NCBI GenBank assembly: GCA_012837565.1
Contig: DUQY01000249.1
Span: 1 to 15,800 of the forward strand
Source: Bacteroidales bacterium
Lineage (GTDB): Bacteria; Bacteroidota; Bacteroidia; Bacteroidales; P3
DNA length: 15,800 nucleotides
Direction: 5' to 3'
Shown here piece after piece: positions 14,784-15,800 of the stretch; position 1 is the first letter of the stretch; each line of letters opens with the position of its first letter. The notes beneath the pieces were generated by a model, which made no database searches, was not told the origin of the DNA, and saw only the letters and a program-made list of their open reading frames with translations. A program made the position numbers and the translations under genes.

Positions 14784-14966
14784 TCATAATCTCCTCCTGA
14801 CTTTGACTAATCTCTTTACCATATTTTGTATTAATCGCCACATAAGATTATTATAGCTTTTTGGGCACATTTTAGGGTCTTGCAAAGTAAAATCACTTAT
14901 TTTTACTACATGTATGTACGCAGAAAAACAAATATACCCCCTAAGCACTCCCAAATTCAAGTAGTT
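14784..14966 (-). pseudogene. Possible coding remnant, copy A
   Basis: The minus-strand frame is open for 60 codons and ends in a basic sequence (SYNNLMWRLIQNMVKRLVK, then VRRRL and a TGA stop at 14786-14784). Its last ~36 codons correspond to copy B near 15283-15389, where the same frame has two stops but most changes are conservative (Arg/Lys, Gln/Glu, Val/Ile). I see no usable start and no family I can name; the end of a transposase is conceivable. The third-position excess of differences is mild, so a non-coding repeat is the alternative. Confidence 0.3.
14789..14894. repeat. Diverged direct repeat, copy A (~105 bp)
   Basis: Aligns along its length with 15283-15389 at roughly 70 percent identity by eye. 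Shared anchors include CTCCTGA, TTTGAC, TTTAC, TATTTT, ATTAAT, GCCA and ATTATA in the same order and spacing. The two copies are about 490 bp apart in the same orientation and flank the three-arm repeat. Confidence 0.65.
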
Positions 14967-14976
14967 TTAGGATTAC

Positions 14977-15006
14977 TTGGTAAGTCAATGATGATATACT
15001 TACCAA
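14977..15006. repeat. 9-bp inverted repeat
   Basis: TTGGTAAGT (14977-14985) and ACTTACCAA (14998-15006) are perfect complements around a 12-nt loop. No T tract follows in either direction. Function unknown. Confidence 0.4.
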
Positions 15007-15156
15007 CAATACAATGAGCTTTGGCAAGCTTAGAGTGCATTTATTATAATCAAAAGAGTTAAGAGCTAAGACGCAAAATTTCGTTTCCAATCTTCTAATA
15101 CTATTAATGAAAACAAGCCTGAAAAAGAGACAAAATTAAAACGCTATAACAATTTA

Positions 15157-15215
15157 ATGAAACGCTGTTTTAAAAAAATGAAACGCTGTTTCAAGAAATT
15201 AAAACAGCGTTTCAT
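15157..15215. repeat. Three-arm repeat of the AAACGCTGTTT family
   Basis: ATGAAACGCTGTTTT (15157-15171), ATGAAACGCTGTTTC (15178-15192) and the inverted AAAACAGCGTTTCAT (15201-15215). Arm 1 pairs perfectly with arm 3 over 15 bp; arm 2 pairs over 14. A partial unit (TTAAAACGCT) sits just upstream at 15136-15145. The direct-direct-inverted order is the same as at 131-194, although the sequence differs, and a diverged copy of arms 1-2 occurs at 88-125. Confidence 0.75.
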
Positions 15216-15233
15216 TTAGACCCCTTCTTTTCA

Positions 15234-15275
15234 AATTTATATCCCACCTTTTTTAATTTATATCAAGCTTTTTTT
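15234..15275. repeat. Tandem pair of 21-nt units
   Basis: Two adjacent 21-nt units each begin AATTTATATC and end in a T run (15234-15254 and 15255-15275), with about 17 of 21 positions identical. It lies between the three-arm repeat and copy B. Possibly simple-sequence slippage. Confidence 0.4.
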
Positions 15276-15282
15276 CACAAAG

Positions 15283-15389
15283 ATCTACTCCTGATTTTGA
15301 CAAGTTTTTTTACTGTATTTTCAATTAATTGCCATCTAAAATAATTATAACTTCAGACCTAGATTTTGGGTGTCGCATAGTCAAAGTCA
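15283..15389. repeat. Diverged direct repeat, copy B (~105 bp)
   Basis: Second copy of the sequence at 14789-14894. On the minus strand the frame matching copy A contains a TAG and a TGA, so if the repeat was once coding this copy is dead. Its right end runs into a small TCAGG/CCTGA hairpin (15387-15401). Confidence 0.6.
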
Positions 15390-15469
15390 GGAAATGCCTG
15401 AAATGGAAAAATATTGTCTAATGGGAACTTTTCTTTTTTTGATTTACTTTGTTTTTCCACAAAAAAAAT

Positions 15470-15509
15470 ATAAATCACATAGGAAAAAGATAAATTATAT
15501 AGGGAAACG
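15470..15509. promoter_or_regulatory. Tandem 20-nt direct repeat upstream of a promoter, candidate activator site
   Basis: ATAAATCACATAGGAAAAAG (15470-15489) and ATAAATTATATAGGGAAACG (15490-15509) match at 16 of 20 positions. The second unit covers the place where the -33 box of the following promoter should be. Two same-face sites two helical turns apart would suit a dimeric or cooperative regulator, but this is inference. Confidence 0.4.
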
Positions 15510-15522
15510 AGGATAAAAACAT

Positions 15523-15530
15523 TATCTTTG
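15523..15530 (+). promoter_or_regulatory. -7 promoter box of the last gene
   Basis: TATCTTTG (15523-15530), identical to the rpsP -7 box, about 37 nt of leader before the ATG. No TTTG or TTG lies 19-21 nt upstream. Confidence 0.6.
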
Positions 15531-15571
15531 CGAGTTAAACTTAATTGTTTTATTTTTAAAAACAACAGATT

Positions 15572-15800
15572 ATGAAAGAATTTAATACATTTCTAAGAGT
15601 GTTATTATTATTAACCCTTTTTCATTTTGGATTATTTGCAGCTCCTGCAGACAAAACTAGAACTTTCAGCAAAACTCAAAAAAATGGTAAAACTATAACA
15701 TATACATTAAATGGTGATGAATTTATTAGTTGGCTAACATCTGTTGATGGTTATACATTGCTTGAAAACCAAAAACAAGAAATCGTTTATGCAATTAAAA
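15572..15800 (+). CDS. Secreted protein, N-terminal part; resembles M6-type metalloprotease pro-region
   Basis: Only the first 76 residues are in the window; the frame stays open at the right edge. A signal peptide is clear: MKEFNTFLR, a Leu/Phe-rich core (about 10-22), and an Ala-Ala-Pro cleavage region at about 23-25. The following segment, with KNGKTITYTLNGDEFISW then SVDGYTLLEN and IVYAIK, has the pattern 'DG...L.GDEFF...T.DGY...YA' seen at the N-terminus of M6-family (immune-inhibitor-A-like) metalloproteases of Bacteroidota. The catalytic domain would lie beyond the edge, so the family call is tentative; secretion is well supported. The start was chosen because it opens directly on the signal peptide, 41 nt after the -7 box. 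Confidence 0.75.
   Translation, partial: MKEFNTFLRVLLLLTLFHFGLFAAPADKTRTFSKTQKNGKTITYTLNGDEFISWLTSVDGYTLLENQKQEIVYAIK

Larger units (their letters stand above)
14661..15571. other. Gene-free, repeat-rich region
   Basis: About 910 nt with no intact gene. It holds the mutase terminator (14695-14724), two diverged copies of a ~105-bp sequence (14789-14894 and 15283-15389), a 9-bp inverted repeat (14977-14985/14998-15006), a three-arm repeat (15157-15215), a 21-nt tandem pair (15234-15275), a 20-nt tandem pair (15470-15509), and the promoter of the last gene (15523-15530). Such density of repeats in a chromosome with otherwise tight gaps suggests decayed or repeatedly invaded DNA. Confidence 0.7.

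Noticed and set aside
14635..14841. 68-codon minus-strand open frame overlapping the mutB terminator
   Set aside because: It runs antisense through the terminator, reads the repeat in a different frame from the one conserved with copy B, and has no promoter or recognisable domain.
15359..15565. 68-codon minus-strand open frame upstream of the last gene
   Set aside because: It covers the promoter and tandem repeats of the downstream gene antisense, and ends inside copy B; no supporting start signal.
14661..15571. tRNA or insertion sequence in the large gap
   Set aside because: No T-arm-like GTTCRANNC with a matching acceptor stem was found, and no transposase motif or terminal inverted repeats with target duplication could be identified.

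Overview
The window is low-GC DNA that looks like a chromosomal segment of a Bacteroidota, most likely Bacteroidales, bacterium. Evidence: repeated promoter elements of the Bacteroidota type (-7 TAnnTTTG, often with an upstream TTTG/TTG), A-rich leaders mostly without Shine-Dalgarno sequences, a ribosomal protein S16 with a long Ala/Glu-rich tail, the 'Ig-like' lipoprotein family with a GSPSGG start after the lipid cysteine, and an XRE/DUF2975 pair. I cannot name a genus from the sequence.

Layout, left to right. 1-380 has no gene. It holds a minus-strand promoter pointing off the left edge, two strong inverted repeats and the terminator of the first gene. 381-12364 is an almost continuous block of minus-strand genes. 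In transcription order from the right these are: a Cys/Met-metabolism PLP enzyme; a patatin/beta-barrel outer-membrane protein (8 nt gap); a LolD-type ABC ATPase (1 nt gap); an RlmB-type 23S rRNA 2'-O-methyltransferase (57 nt); an Ig-like lipoprotein (22 nt); then rpsP with its own promoter and terminator; rimM with its own promoter; a DUF2975 membrane protein followed 22 nt later by a small XRE regulator; and an exported pitrilysin-type M16 peptidase. A divergent 145-nt region separates this block from a plus-strand methylmalonyl-CoA mutase large subunit (12510-14660) with a clear terminator. 14661-15571 is about 910 nt without an intact gene but rich in repeats, ending in the promoter of a secreted protein cut off by the right edge that resembles the N-terminus of M6-type metalloproteases.

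How the genes fit together: rpsP, rimM and rlmB are ribosome-assembly and rRNA-modification genes. The patatin barrel protein, LolD and the Ig-like lipoprotein are cell-envelope genes whose tight spacing suggests co-transcription. The PLP enzyme and the mutase are core sulfur-amino-acid and propionate/succinate metabolism. Most of the window is ordinary core genome.

The parts that deserve a second look are non-coding. (1) Two unrelated-sequence elements share the same direct-direct-inverted arm architecture, in which two arms compete for one partner. (2) The rimM promoter takes its -33 box from the U-tract of the rpsP terminator and its -7 box ends 4 nt before the rimM start codon, implying a leaderless mRNA. 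(3) A perfect palindrome abuts the DUF2975/XRE promoter. (4) A diverged ~105-bp direct repeat downstream of the mutase may preserve fragments of a dead gene. No phage, insertion sequence, tRNA, rRNA or CRISPR array was recognised, and I found no complete new multi-gene system.
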